32,194 nt of DNA from Lojkania enalia (taxonomy: Eukaryota; Ascomycota; Dothideomycetes; Pleosporales): NCBI GenBank assembly GCA_010094045.1, contig ML986724.1:5411-37604 (forward strand), in the 5' to 3' direction. Both the position numbers and the translations under genes were made by a program. The notes below the pieces were generated by a model that saw only the letters and a list, made by a program, of their open reading frames with translations, made no database searches and had not been told where the DNA came from. Every line of letters begins with the position of its first letter. Position 1 is the first letter of the stretch. This document shows positions 9,107-20,738 of this stretch, one piece after another.

Positions 9107-10570
9107 CTATGTACATGCAAGGCCCCATCTCACCACCTCATGGATCGCCATAGCCACGCGGGCCACATTTCCAGTGTTGAGATCAGAGATGCTGATTCTG
9201 CCCGAGGATGGAATGTGGATATGATGCTTGCTCTTCATGCGCTGGCATTGCGCGGGTGTCAAGCCCGTGAAGCCAAACATGCCGATCTGATCAGTCAGAT
9301 GTTTCCACGTCCCGGGCGTCTCGAGACTTTCCAGCTCCTGTCGCAGTTTCCACCGCATCTCCGTGATGCGGCTGGACATGGTGACCAGATTTCGTTCCCA
9401 TTCGGCATACAATTCGGAATCGTTGAGCACAATCGAGGCGACACGGGCTCCATATGAAGGGGACGTCGACATTTCAGATCGTATGAGGATCGCGAGCTGG
9501 GATGCCACACGCTCGACCACACCTGGGGCATCGGAGTGCGCAGCCGCAACGTAGTGAAAGCACCCAACACGCTGACCGTAAAGTCCCATAGTCTTAGAGA
9601 ACGACTGCGCGATCACCATCTCCACGCCCGCCTCTATGAACAGGCGTATAGCTAAATTATCTTTAGTCAATGAGCCTGAAGCGAAGCCCTGGTATGCGCA
9701 ATCTAGAAATGGAAAAAACCTTTGCTCTTGCACAAGGCTCACTATCAGCCGCCACTGTTCTTCGTCGAGATCCAGGCCGGTAGGGTTGTGAGCGCAGACT
9801 TGGAGCAGGACAATGCTCCCCGGGGGTGCACTCCGAAGAACAGACTCCATGGCACTGAAAGTGAGAGACTTGTTGACTCCATCATAATACGGATAGTCCT
9901 TAACAGTTAGTCCTACGTGCTCGAAGCACTGCCTATGCAAGTGCCATGTGGGCGCAGGCACAAAGGCCCAAGGCGTCGGACTAGGCAGAAATCTGGCCAG
10001 GAGCAGAGCACCAATGTGAATAGCTCCCGTGCCAGAAAGTGTCTGAACAGAACACACCTGCAACGTCTTCTTAGCAGGCGGCATCTGGTAGCTAGCCAAG
10101 CTCCTTCTGGTGACTTACTCTTCCCTCTGCTAGGGCTGGGGAGTCTTTGCCAAGCAAAACTTGACTCGCCGCGTGAGTGAATTCGGTGATTCCTAGGATA
10201 GGAGCGTATTCATGCTTGAAATAGCTTGAATCCTCAAAATATCTCTTCTCGGCCTATTGTTTCCAGTATTTTAGTGTGGACCTCTCTCGAATACGCCGAC
10301 TACACTCACCTCAATAACTGCAGGTAGCCTCCACGGTCGCCCTGTGTTGTCTCGGTAGGCTCCCACCACAAGAGCCACTTTCTGCGTGCTTTCATCCGCC
10401 AGAAAGTCATGCTTCAGACCCATCAGAAAATCTGCAGGGGCTTTTGGGATCGTGGCCAGTCCATAAAGACTGTCTTGGGATTCAATGGACCCCATTGCAA
10501 ACGATTTCTTTCCTGAGCTTGAGATTTTCTGCACAGTCGTCATTACAAATTTGTGGGATGGCTGCCGCAA
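9107..10570 (-). CDS. Aspartate-aminotransferase-like PLP enzyme
   Basis: Class I aminotransferase of the aspartate/aromatic type, exchanging amino groups between an amino acid and a 2-oxoacid. Exons on the minus strand: 10570-10310, 10253-10119 and 10057-9107, giving 448 aa; starting at the second good ATG (10495, MGSIES) gives 423 aa, nearer the usual length. Introns are 56 and 61 bp with GTGAGT/TAG and GTAAGT/CAG ends. Landmarks: GAYRDNTGRPW, HEYAPI, VQTLSGTGA, HNPTG (PLP-ring Asn), DCAYQGFASG, the PLP lysine in SFSKTMGLYGQRVG, and the substrate-carboxylate Arg in SGRISISDLN. All catalytic residues look intact, so it is probably functional. An aminotransferase inside a polyketide cluster is unusual: it could aminate a polyketide, supply an amino acid, or be a bystander gene. 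No mitochondrial signal is obvious. Confidence 0.87.
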
Positions 10571-11274
10571 GATACTCTTTCTGGCTCACAAATGTGTGAA
10601 CGTATCGTCGGGTATCGTGTTTCTCGTGTTTCGGTCGATTTTGCTGGCTCGGTCATTGGCCATTTAGGCCGAAGTCCCACACAGTCCATGTCGTTTGTCG
10701 TATTCAATATTCCCGTGGAAACCTTCCGTAAGGCGCAAGGGGGGGACTTAAGCACAAGGGCACGATAGTAACACAATAAGTACAGCCCTGTGTGTATTAC
10801 TAAGTTGATATGCGTGTTTCAACATATTGCGTTTTGGCACTTTGTCGGCGCTATTACAGACTTAAAAATGATCTCAACACCACTACAGAAAATGCTGACT
10901 AATCTGCGCCTGCAAATGAAGGTAGGAAGGCAGAGGAAGGCACATAGTCGTAGGCACAGAGATACGTAGGCACAGAGGCACGTAGGCACTGCAAGCAGTA
11001 TTCAGATTATCTGCGCAGATATCTAGGGGTAAAATTTCGCCAAATCACGTGAATTCACTGTCTGCGCGCCGCGGCGTTGGATCTTCGCTGCGCTAGAGGA
11101 CTACCGAGCAACGCCAAGGCTACAGAACACTACAGTGTACCTACTGTTTCTGCTATGATTTCAACACAATTACAGAATCCTGCCATTATTACAGAATTCT
11201 ACAATTATTGCAGGCGATTTAAGATTATTTCAGAATTCTTCTAGATTTCTATATTAAATTCCTAGTAACACTAT
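10571..11274. other. Intergenic region upstream of aminotransferase
   Basis: Holds the aminotransferase promoter, a 16-bp tandem repeat (10949-10990), a 12-bp perfect palindrome ATCTGCGCAGAT near 11005, and two related stretches (about 10865-10893 and 11153-11179) sharing ATGAT.TCAACAC..TACAGAA. No gene is seen. The stretch becomes AT-rich toward the solo LTR, suggesting older insertions. Confidence 0.5.
10949..10990. repeat. 16-bp tandem repeat, about 2.6 copies
   Basis: CGTAGGCACAGAGATA (10949-10964), CGTAGGCACAGAGGCA (10965-10980) and a partial CGTAGGCACT (10981-10990). A related AAGGCAGAGGAAGGCACA stretch lies just before. Confidence 0.85.
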
Positions 11275-11279
11275 TTCAG

Positions 11280-11492
11280 TGTAATAGGCCAGTATAATAG
11301 ATCACAGCGTAGCAACAATAGATAGAGTAGCAGGGCTAAAATGTTCGTATATTCAGTTCTCTTAGAAAAGAGATGGCTGATGAAAGAGAGACGAATCGCT
11401 GCCATCCCTGCAGGGTGCGATTCGGCTATTTCAACCCTAGGTCAGGTGACTCTATATCATCAACCCGTGACTCAAAGCTATGAGATATTACA
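11280..11492 (-). mobile_element. Solo LTR (213 bp) with perfect target-site duplication
   Basis: In reverse orientation this is TGTAATA...TATTACA, the TG..CA ends expected of an LTR with a 7-bp inverted end repeat. It is flanked directly by TTCAG at 11275-11279 and TTCAG at 11493-11497, a 5-bp target-site duplication. A second copy of the same length lies at 27109-27321. A solo LTR with matching duplications implies insertion of a full retroelement followed by LTR-LTR recombination. Confidence 0.92.
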
Positions 11493-11788
11493 TTCAGCTG
11501 CGAAATTGTAGTGCCCCCTATTTTCAAATCCCCGGCTTGCACCCTACGGTTGGCCGAGCTCGCCAAAAAGTTCTGCTGGTCCAACGGGTCATTATCCGAT
11601 GAGGAGGCGAGTCAAAGTGTACTACGGGACAACAACACAAACTCACGGTAGCCGCAAGCCGCCCAGAAATACGCAGTACTTGGCCAAGAGTGACGAGAGG
11701 TAATATTGCTATAGAAAATGGAGAAAATCTACGAAACAACCTTCCGGAGAACGCCACCACTTTCGGCGGTCGGCGCCTGCTGCTGGGA

Positions 11789-13158
11789 TTACTTTGCATC
11801 TGCATCATTGAAGTGCTTCAATTCAATCATTTCAAGCCCGGCATTCAATCGCTTCAAGCACTCCTTGATACCTGGATACGTCCAGCAGTACCACGTATAC
11901 TTTTCCTCCAAGGCTTTCTTTTTCCAAGTCTGGAACTCTCGGGTCCAGGTTTGAATCTGCGTGGCACGCTGTCTCCTAACCCTGTCCATCATTTGTAGGA
12001 TCTCTGGCACAGAATAAGCGTCGTAATCTGGATCATTGAACAATTCAAACGCCGCAGCATCTTCGATTGCCTGTGTGCCACCCTGGCCCAGATGCGGGGT
12101 CATGGCATGGGCAGCATCGCCTATCAGCATCGCGCATCCTCGCGTGTAAGAGTGCAGCGGATCCTGGTCCCGCAGTCGCCAGCAACGTGGTTTCTCCGCA
12201 CGACTGTACGTGATTTAGCTTGTGGTATTTTCATGCTCTGCGATATCACTTACTCCGCTAGGTCCAACAATACGGGGTTGAAGTCGTGAAACAGCCGTCG
12301 GATTTCACCTTCCTCAGCTTCGGCAGCCCATGATTCTTCTGTCTCTCTGGCGATCAATTTGTCGGGAACGACGAAAGCACAGCTGAGAAGCTTGCCAGAG
12401 CGACACGGATAAGTCACACATGTGCGCTGTGTCCCATCCATGGACATGTATAAGTTCATGTTAGGCGCCAAAGGATCATCTATGCGGCCATGCTTCAAAT
12501 GGATCTCGCGCACTACGTCGCCAGGTACTGTAAAGCGGAAGGCAGACGAACCAGAGGGCCGGGCATGTTCAGATTCCTCCTGCTGGAGAACAAGATGCCT
12601 GACTGAGGACCGAATGCCGTCGGCAGCTGTTCATTTGTACGTCAGCTGCAGCACTCAGCGCGATACCAGCAAATGGCGACACCTACCTATGACAAGGTCG
12701 CTCTCGATCTTTCGGCCATCATCCAAGTATACCGTCCCGGTCTCGACGTCAACATTGCCCACATTGGATTCCCAAAGAACCTTTACAGGACCACCAGGGA
12801 ATTCATCAGAAGTCGCGAGCCGAAGGAACTCATCCCAAACGTCTCGACGGTAAGAGAATGTGAATTCGCCGCTCAACTTCGCTGTATACTTCTTGGTGAT
12901 GTTTTCGCTGATCCTGTCGAGGTTTTTGTTCCAGACAAGAACCTTTTCCGCCGCCATAGTCCCGCCGCGCTTGCGATCAAAGCCCAGGGACTCGATAATA
13001 TTGATGGCTGTCGGACCAAGCGTGATTGCAGCGCTAAACTCATGATTCCCAGCGTAGCGCTCGACGATGGTGACATTGTGTTTCTCACGGAGGACTCGTG
13101 CAGCCAGCAAGCCGGAAATGCCGCCGCCAACGATTGTAACGTTCAGTTTGCGAGCCAT
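11789..13158 (-). CDS. FAD-dependent monooxygenase, salicylate-hydroxylase-like (copy 1)
   Basis: Group A flavoprotein aromatic hydroxylase: binds FAD, uses NAD(P)H and O2, and probably hydroxylates the phenolic polyketide. Exons on minus: 13158-12687, 12626-12254 and 12203-11789, giving 419 aa. The first intron (60 bp, GTAGGT..ACAG) restores the NAD(P)H/FAD motif AADGIRSS (residues 158-165). The second (50 bp, GTAAGT..TACAG) restores the run into LIGDAAHAMTPHLGQGG (308-324). The N-terminal dinucleotide-binding motif is VGGGISG at residues 10-16, right after a short basic start MARKLN, so the ATG at 13158 is convincing. No signal peptide. It is transcribed divergently from the PKS across 487 bp, the strongest contextual link to the pathway. 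The C-terminus ends shortly after a conserved-looking helical region and may be slightly short; the exact substrate cannot be read. Confidence 0.9.
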
Positions 13159-13645
13159 GATGTTGGAGAGTTACCGATCGAAGACGAGCTGGCTTCGCAA
13201 TCGAAGTATTGATCACTCCCCAACTCCGAAGCTCGTTCTCGGGCTATATAGAAGTTGAAAACCGGTAGGAAGCTCACGGATGCGATGCGCAAGCACCGCG
13301 AAGCGTAAACCAAAAAAATAAAATAAATCGCTCTCGGACTATTGAGACTACGTGTTGACATGATTCCTAGGTCGGGCAAAACAGACGAGTGCCGAGCGCC
13401 ACACGAACCATCGGTGATGGGGAGCAATACATGACCGTCGGAGCGAGCCCGACCGAGCCATGGTGACCTCCGTTTCTTGTGAAAGGTGTTGGTCACGCCG
13501 ACATGGATTCGGGGACACACTCTGAACCTCCACGTTTTAATAGCCAATAGCGGCTCGCATTACAGTGCCATCATTCACTGCCAGGGCCTCAAGTCTTCTA
13601 TCGTCAAGTCTTTCTTCGCAGGTTACGGATGCTGTGCCTATCGAT
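13159..13645. promoter_or_regulatory. Bidirectional promoter between monooxygenase 1 and PKS
   Basis: 487 bp. A TATA-like TATATAG on the minus strand (13244-13250) lies about 90 bp before the monooxygenase ATG. A CCAAT box at 13544-13548 lies about 100 bp before the PKS ATG. CGG-N7-CCG at 13439-13451 is a good candidate for a binuclear zinc-cluster regulator site and overlaps GTCGGA (13437-13442), the word repeated in the ABC/SDR promoter. Assignment is by pattern only. Confidence 0.5.
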
Positions 13646-16600
13646 ATGTCGGCTCCTGTCAATGTGTTTCTGTTCGGAGACCAATCATATGACTTTGTGC
13701 CCAGTTTACGGGAGTTGCTGAAGACGAACAACAATCCAATATTGTCGGCGTTCCTTGACCAGGCCCATTACGTTCTCAGAGCTCAGGCAATAAAATCTTT
13801 ACCACCTAGCATCCACAAGCCATGTCGAACAACAAGCGTAGCGCAACTCTTGCGCAAGTATGTGGATGGTGTTCTGCCGGCTAGTTTTACGACACCGCTT
13901 TTCTGCCTTGCCCAGCTCGGGTGCTTCATGAGGTGTGTTTCAATACAGGTATTCTTCTTCTTATGCTGATGAATTATCCCGCAGAGATTATTCTGGAGGT
14001 TCTTATCCTACGGCTGGTTGTAACTTCAATCTCGGGATATGTGGAGGTGCACTTGCCGCTAGCGCTATCAGTTGCAGCAGATCTTTGTCCGAGCTGCTTC
14101 CCGTGGCTGTACAGACAGTTCTTATTGCGTTTCGCCTAGGCATATGTATTGCTGAGAGGCGTGATCAACTGGAAGCTGCGGTGTCAGAAAGGTCACGCCC
14201 GTGGTCAGTCGCGATACCTTTAAATCCACAGGATGCAACGACCGCAATCGAGATATTATCTACCTCACTTGCACTCCCGCCTCCGAGGCGACCTTGGATC
14301 ACGACAACAAGCAAGTCGAACACAACCGTTAGTGGCGCGCCCTGGGTGTTGGAAAAGCTACTGCAGTTGCCTCAAGTTGCTGGCCTCCGCACGAAATCGA
14401 TCCCTGTCTACATCCCAGTACACAACCCTGCTCTGTTCACCTTAGAGGATGTCGACCAAATTCTGTCGCCGCTCAGAGGATCTGCATGTATGGCTACACC
14501 ATTCATAATCCCTTTCATCTCCAGTGCTTCTGGGCAATTGACTGCCGCCGAGAACTACGGTGCTCTCATTGAGGTTGTCCTGAAGCAGATCCTGCTTGAG
14601 CCCATCGCTTGGGACGCTGTCGAGGAGTCGGTGCCGAAGCTCATTAAAGCGCGTGGAGACGACAGCAGCGTGCGCATTGTGCCTCTCAATACCAATGCGG
14701 CTCATGCACTGCGGTCTGCACTCGACTCGTATTTTGATTCGGTCCAGATAGAGAAGCCCGGTGCTTCTGGAAAGAGTGAAAACTCTCACAGGCCCGATGA
14801 CCAAAAGAAGAAGATTGCGATTGTATCCATGTCTGGTCGCTTTCCCGAGTCTCCTAGTACAGAATCGTTTTGGGACCTTCTCTACAAAGGGCTCGACGTG
14901 TGCAAGAAAGTTCCAATGCGACGATGGAATGTCGACACACATGTCGACCCGTCTGGAAAGACTCGTAACAAAGGAGCAACACCATGGGGCTGCTGGTTGG
15001 ATTTCTATGATCAGTTTGATCCGAAGTTCTTCAGCATTTCGCCTAAAGAGGCACCCCAGATGGATCCGGCTCAGCGTATGGCACTCATGTCTACATGGGA
15101 AGCCATGGAACGAGGTGGAATCGTACCGGATACCACGCCGTCAACGCAGCGGAATCGTGTTGGCGTATTCCACGGCGTCACTAGCAACGACTGGATGGAA
15201 GTCAACACAGCCCAGAATGTCGACACCTACTTTATCACTGGCGGCAACAGAGGTTTCATCCCCGGCCGTATCAACTTCTGTTTCGAGTTCTCTGGACCTA
15301 GTTATGCCAACGATACTGCCTGTTCGTCTAGTCTAGCTGCGATCCATCTTGCATGTAACTCATTATGGCGAGGCGATTGCGATACAGCTATTGCGGGAGG
15401 CACAAATATGATTTTTATGCCCGACGGTCATACCGGCCTCGATAAGGGATTTTTCCTTTCTCGGACCGGAAATTGTAAGACGTTTGATGACCAGGCAGAT
15501 GGTTATTGTCGCGCTGAAGGTGTTGGCACTCTATTTCTCAAGAGACTCGAGGACGCGATCGCTGATGGCGATCCAATACTGGGCACTATACTGGCGACAC
15601 AGACGAATCATTCTTCAATGTCCGAATCTATCACGCGGCCGCTCGCCCAGGCACAAATTGACAACATGCGTGCTGTCCTAGACATGGCATTAGTTGACGC
15701 CAACTCGGTCTCTTACGTGGAAATGCACGGTACAGGCACCCAGGTGGGGGACGCAGAAGAGATGAAGTCAGTCCTTACCTGCTTCGCTCCGGATGAGAAG
15801 ACCCGCAAGAACGATCCGTTATTCATCGGCTCAGCAAAGGCAAATGTGGGCCACGGAGAAGGCGTCAGCGGCGTGACCAGTGTGATCAAGGTACTGCTCA
15901 TGATGCAGCACAACACCATTCCTCCACATTGCGGTATCAAACCTGGCAGTAAGATCAATCGCAATTTCCCCGACCTGAAAGCGAGGAATGTCAACATTGC
16001 CTTTGAGCCCACATCATGGGTGAGGAAAGACAGCATAAAGCCAAGAAGGGCTATAATCAACAACTTCAGTGCAGCCGGAGGCAACTCGGCTCTGTTACTA
16101 GAAGATGCCCCTATTATCTCGCCTGTCTCTGAAGTAGTCGACCCCCGCAAGAGTCACATCGTTACTGTTTCCGCACACACCGGAAAGTCTATGGTGGGCA
16201 ACCTCGAGAACCTCCTTAGCCACTTGGAGAAGGAAGAATACTCACTACCGCAACTCTCGTACACCACGACTGCTCGACGCTGGCATCATGCTCACAGGGT
16301 TGCGCTGACCGGGACCTCGATCTCCGAAATCCGGTCATCAATCCGCAGGGCATTGGAGAATGGCAATGGGGTGAATCGACCAAAGGGGAAATCGAATGTC
16401 GTCTTCGCTTTCACGGGCCAGGGTTCGCAGTTCCTTGGGATGGGCAAGGAGCTCTATCATTCAGTTCCGAGCTTCAAGGACGACCTTGAGCGTCTTGATC
16501 GACTGGCTCAAAAGCACGGCTTCCAGAGTTTCACGCACATTTATACCGCTGAGAATCCTGCGCAAAAGATCGAGAACATGTCGCCAGTCCAAGCGCAACT

Positions 16601-19600
16601 TGCAATCACCAGCCTACAGATTGCACTGGGCAAGTTGCTGATTTCTTGGGGTGCTCAGCCAAGTGCAGTATTTGGACACAGTCTCGGCGAATATGCCGCT
16701 TTACATTTCGCTGGCGTGCTGTCTGCCTCCGACGCCATCTATCTAGTGGGAATGAGGGCCCAGCTCCTAGAGAGGACTTGTCAGCCGTTCACCCATGCTA
16801 TGCTTGCGGTAAGGTCTGGCACGGCCGCACTTGAGCAGATACTCCGTGATCACGGTGGCGAAGTCGCGTGTGTCAACGGTCCAAGTGACACAGTCATGAG
16901 TGGAAAGCACGAGGATATGCTCGCTGCGCAGAAGACTCTTTCGGCAGCAGGCGCCAAGTCTACCTTATTGCCACTACCGTACGCTTTCCATTCAGCGCAA
17001 GTCGAGCCATTCTTGGAGGACTTCAAGAGTGCCAGCCGTGGCGTGTCTTTCCAGTCCCCATCCATCCCCCTCCTCTCGCTCTTGACCGGAGAAGTGATGC
17101 AAGCCGAAGATTGTATCACACCCGATTACCTGGCGGAGCACTGCAGGAAAACTGTCAACTTGGTTGCAGCCTTGGAGAGCGCCCGGCAGCAATCTCTGAT
17201 CCGTGATAACACTATCATGATCGAGATTGGCCCCAAGCCAATTCTATGCGCCATGGTCAAGGCCACTCTAGGCCACTCATCGGTATTCCCAACGTTAGAT
17301 GCCAAGGGCAATGCGTGGTCCAATCTCCAAGCCGTGCTATCCTCGCTCTATACCGCCGGTGTGAATGTCAATTGGGTCGCTTATCAAGCACCCTTCAAGT
17401 CGGCACACAAGGTCATATCTCTGCCAAGTTACGCATGGGATCTGAAAAGTTACGATATCCCATACGAAGGCGAGTGGATTCTGCATCGACACAAAATCCA
17501 CTGCGATTGTGCGGACGGTGATAACCAGTGGGAAACGGCCAAATACGTGCCGGGACAACATACTTTCGCCAAGAATATCGTCGTTCCGGACGAAGCATCA
17601 GTAGCGGTCAACGGCAAGGTGAAGAAAGGTTCGAAGCTCAATCCGGATGTCGAAGCGTACCCATCGATTGGATTGACTACGGCTGTGCACAAACTACTTT
17701 CAGAAAAGACGGAGCCATTGGGTGCCACCCTGGTAGTTGAGACCGATCTTTCACGCAAGGACATAAACGGCATTGCCCGTGGCCATGTGGTCGATTCAAT
17801 CCCGCTCGTAACTCCGTCCGTGTACGCCGATATTGCAATGCAGGTCGGGAAGTATGCAATGGACCGGATTCGCGCAGGACATCCTGGGGCCATTGATGGA
17901 ATCGTAGAGATCTCTAATATGGTCGTTGATAAGGCTTTGGTTCCTCATGGCCTTGAGCCACAATTGTTGCGCACGACTTTGAGTCTTACCTGGCCCCCCA
18001 AGGCAGCAGCAACCACCAGAAGCGGTCAAGTCAAGTTCGAAACATACTACAGTGATGGGAAGCTCGATACAGTACATGGGTCATGTACGGTCCGATTCAG
18101 TACCGAGTCGCAGCTAAAATCTCTACGCAAGAAGGTTCCCGAATACCGAGCAGCTATACAGCGACTCAAAGCAAGGAGCAGCGACTTGACCAAGTATAGT
18201 GGGAAGCGAGGCTATAAGCTCATGAGTAGTTTGGCCGGATTTCATCCAGACTACAAGCTGCTGGACTCCGTCATCTTGGACGAGGACGCAAACGAAGCTA
18301 CATGCATCGTGCGCTGTGACGGGTGCAAAGATCAAGGTAACTATGTGGCTCATCCGGCACACGTAGATGCCTTGATGCAATTAAGCAGTTTCAGCATGAA
18401 TGCTAACGATGATACTAATCTTGACGAGCACGTCTTCACAAATCACGGCTGGGGTTCACTGCAGATTTACAAAAAGCTTCAAAAGGGTGTTTCATATGAG
18501 ATATACACCAAGTTGACCCAGGCTGGAGATTCCGCTCATGGCGACATTATTGTTTTGGACGGAGACGAGGTGGTCGCTTTCTTCGGTAATCTTTCAGTAA
18601 GTCTCTTCTATCGCCGCCAAGCGCGCTCGCTTTCTTCAACGCGCAGGACTGACAAAATCACAGCTACGTAAGGTTCCTCGTAAGGCTTTGAATGCAGTCC
18701 TGGTAGCGGCTTCACAGCGCGCAGCCCGCCATGCCGGGAAAACCGACTCGAGCGCAGTGTCAAAGCCTCAAGTTGTTGCCAAGCACACAAATCGCGCAAG
18801 CAGTCCATCTTCATCGGATTCCGAGGCTCCATCTTTCCACGACTCGGCCATTGGAACGCCAACGGAGGAGAAGCCCGCTTACGCCTTTGAGAAGGCGCGA
18901 AAAATCATTGCCGAGGAAAGCGGAATTGCCGAGGACGACCTGACTGACGATACCGAATTTGCAGATGCAGGAGTCGATTCGTTATGCTCTCTTGTCATTG
19001 GCAGTCGTCTTCGGGAAGAGCTCGATATGGATCTGGACCCAGATTTCTCGCTGTTCGGAGCCTTCACCACCGTTGGCGAACTTCGGTCATTGTTCAAGGG
19101 CAATGTGAGCGATGCTCCTGATGACTCCGAAGCTAGATCTCTGGTGGCCACTCCCATAGAGATCAGTAATACTCCGGTGGAGCCCACTCCAATGGAGATC
19201 AGTGATAATCTGGTGGAGCTTGTGCCATTTTGCCGTCCAACGAAATCGGTAGTGCTGCAGGGCACCCCGAAGACTGCTCGGACAACGCTATTCCTCCTCC
19301 CAGATGGCAGTGGATCTGCGACTTCCTACACCGGAATTCCCAGAGTGTCCTCGGACATCGCCCTCGTTGGCCTGATCTGTCCATACAGTCGAGATGCCGA
19401 GAACATGAATTGCACTCATGGCTCCATGATGGAGAGCTTTGTAAACGAAATTCGGCGTCGTCAGCCACACGGGCCATACCATGTTGGCGGCTGGTCCTCT
19501 GGGGGTGCGTTTGCCTTCATGGTAGCTGAGCTCCTAATCAACCAAGGCGAGGAAGTTCACTCCATCGTTGTAATCGATGCTCCAGTTCCACAGCCCATGG

Positions 19601-20069
19601 AAAAGCTGCCGTACGAATTCTACGACTACTGTAATTCTCTGGGACTTTTCCCTGAGCAACCTGGAGAATCGGCAGACGCTGGTCCTCCGGACTACCTGAT
19701 CCCTCACTTCATAGCTGTTGTCGATGTATGCATGGACTACAGATCATCACCCCTGAAGACCCGTCGTATGCCTAAACTCGGATTGATATGGGCTTCCGAC
19801 ACTGTTATGGATGAAGCAACGGCACCGAAGATGGAGGGTATGCACTTCATGGTCAATAAACGCACAGACTTCGGGCCTGATGGCTGGGACCAAGTGTTGC
19901 CAGGTGGAGAAGTTGATATCATCGTCGCCGAAGGGGCTAATCACTTTACTTTGATGGTAGGTAACCAGAAACGACCGTTACAGAGCCTTTGCTAACGTGT
20001 GCATAGCGTCCACCCTATGTGGATCTTGTCCGAGAAATCATTAACCGCGTTGTTGGGGAACAGGAGTGA
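13646..20069 (+). CDS. Non-reducing polyketide synthase, SAT-KS-AT-PT-ACP-TE
   Basis: Core enzyme: iteratively condenses malonyl units to an unreduced chain that is cyclised and released as an aromatic product. Exons: 13646-13932, 13985-18596, 18664-19956 and 20007-20069, giving 2084 aa; all junctions keep frame. SAT: GICGG with active Cys 115. KS (about 372-800): DTACSSS with Cys 542, HGTGTQVGD with His 677, NVGHGEG with His 719. AT (about 900-1210): GHSLGEY with Ser 995. PT (about 1320-1633): catalytic His 1363 in ARGHVVDS and Asp 1557 in HPAHVDAL. One ACP: GVDSL with Ser 1739. TE: GWSSGG with Ser 1911, Asp 1938, His 2060 in GANHF. No methyltransferase, KR, DH or ER domain. Start [14 protein letters not shown] matches typical SAT openings; an ATG 27 codons upstream (13565) is less likely. 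The ACP-TE linker carries a duplicated 12-residue segment. The TE resembles Claisen-cyclase/TE domains of naphthopyrone synthases, but the product cannot be deduced. Confidence 0.96.
19148..19218 (+). repeat. In-frame tandem duplication in the ACP-TE linker
   Basis: Two adjacent units of about 35-36 bp (19148-19182 and 19183-19218) share CACTCC.AT.GAGATCAGT and end in TGGTGGAG. They encode [12 protein letters not shown] followed by [12 protein letters not shown]. It lengthens the flexible linker between ACP and TE. Confidence 0.85.
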
Positions 20070-20738
20070 GAAAGGCTGCTCCCATGGTGGAGATTGATTG
20101 TTGTTTGCGCTTCTCCGCGCTTGCATATCGCAACCGGAGGCTTCCTGCTATTTTTATCTGCTGTTTATAATTGCTGAGAGGTTCATTCAAACAATTTCTT
20201 GGAGGCGTGCGACTACATGTTATATAATTGGTACCAGTTCGAGAATTGATTAACTAGAACTTCATTTTTTGTGACCATGCTCACGTGGATATGCGCATAC
20301 TTAGGCATTCATCCGCTACTATAGTATGTACCAGTCGTACTACAAAGGAGGCTTCTTTTCGTTTTGTCATCTACATGAATTACCGAGCATCTATCATGAC
20401 AGCTCAACAAGAAAGAACTTTTTCATCGCAAACCCGCACAGCCAGTCTCTCGCTCAGTACTTGCAGTAATCTTTTAATTGCAGAGCTAGATAAAAATGAT
20501 AAATATGCATATAGTAATTAGGACTTTTAGTAGCTTTATATAACCGATCCTATCCCTATCATCCAATGGCCGTCACCCAGCGCATAAGAAAACAGCACGC
20601 CGCTCCTAGAAAAGGAACAGCAACCGCAAGCAAAGGCAAGGCCAGATGCGGAAGTGTGAAAGTCGAACCGGCCTAATTAACGGACTGATTGTGGTCCTCT
20701 GCGCACTAATGGCTGTGCAAGGAAGTGACAGGCGGCGC
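20070..20738. other. Convergent intergenic region after the PKS
   Basis: 669 bp between the PKS stop and the SDR2 stop. Moderately AT-rich in the middle (20140-20550). A 78-codon plus-strand frame at 20285 has no recognisable content. I see no RNA gene or repeat. Confidence 0.5.

Noticed and set aside
10233..10310. A frameshift in the aminotransferase between its first two exons
   Set aside because: On rechecking the complement, the acceptor at 10254 gives an open in-frame segment (AEKRYFEDSSYF), so the gene is intact.
11524..11808. 94-codon minus-strand frame beyond monooxygenase 1
   Set aside because: It overlaps the monooxygenase 3' end in another frame, with Ser/Arg/Pro-rich, low-information sequence; probably 3' UTR.
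13935..13984. An ATG near 13935 as the PKS start, or a 16-bp intron at 13933
   Set aside because: This would lose the SAT N-terminus ([14 protein letters not shown] at 13646). A 52-bp intron 13933-13984 with GTGTGT..CGCAG ends joins both SAT parts in frame; 16 bp is too short for an intron.
18664..19995. The ACP-TE part as a separate gene
   Set aside because: A 67-bp intron (18597-18663) joins it in frame to the PT domain, restoring [13 protein letters not shown], as expected for one synthase.
20285..20521. 78-codon plus-strand frame after the PKS
   Set aside because: No motif, AT-rich, and it lies in the convergent 3' flank.
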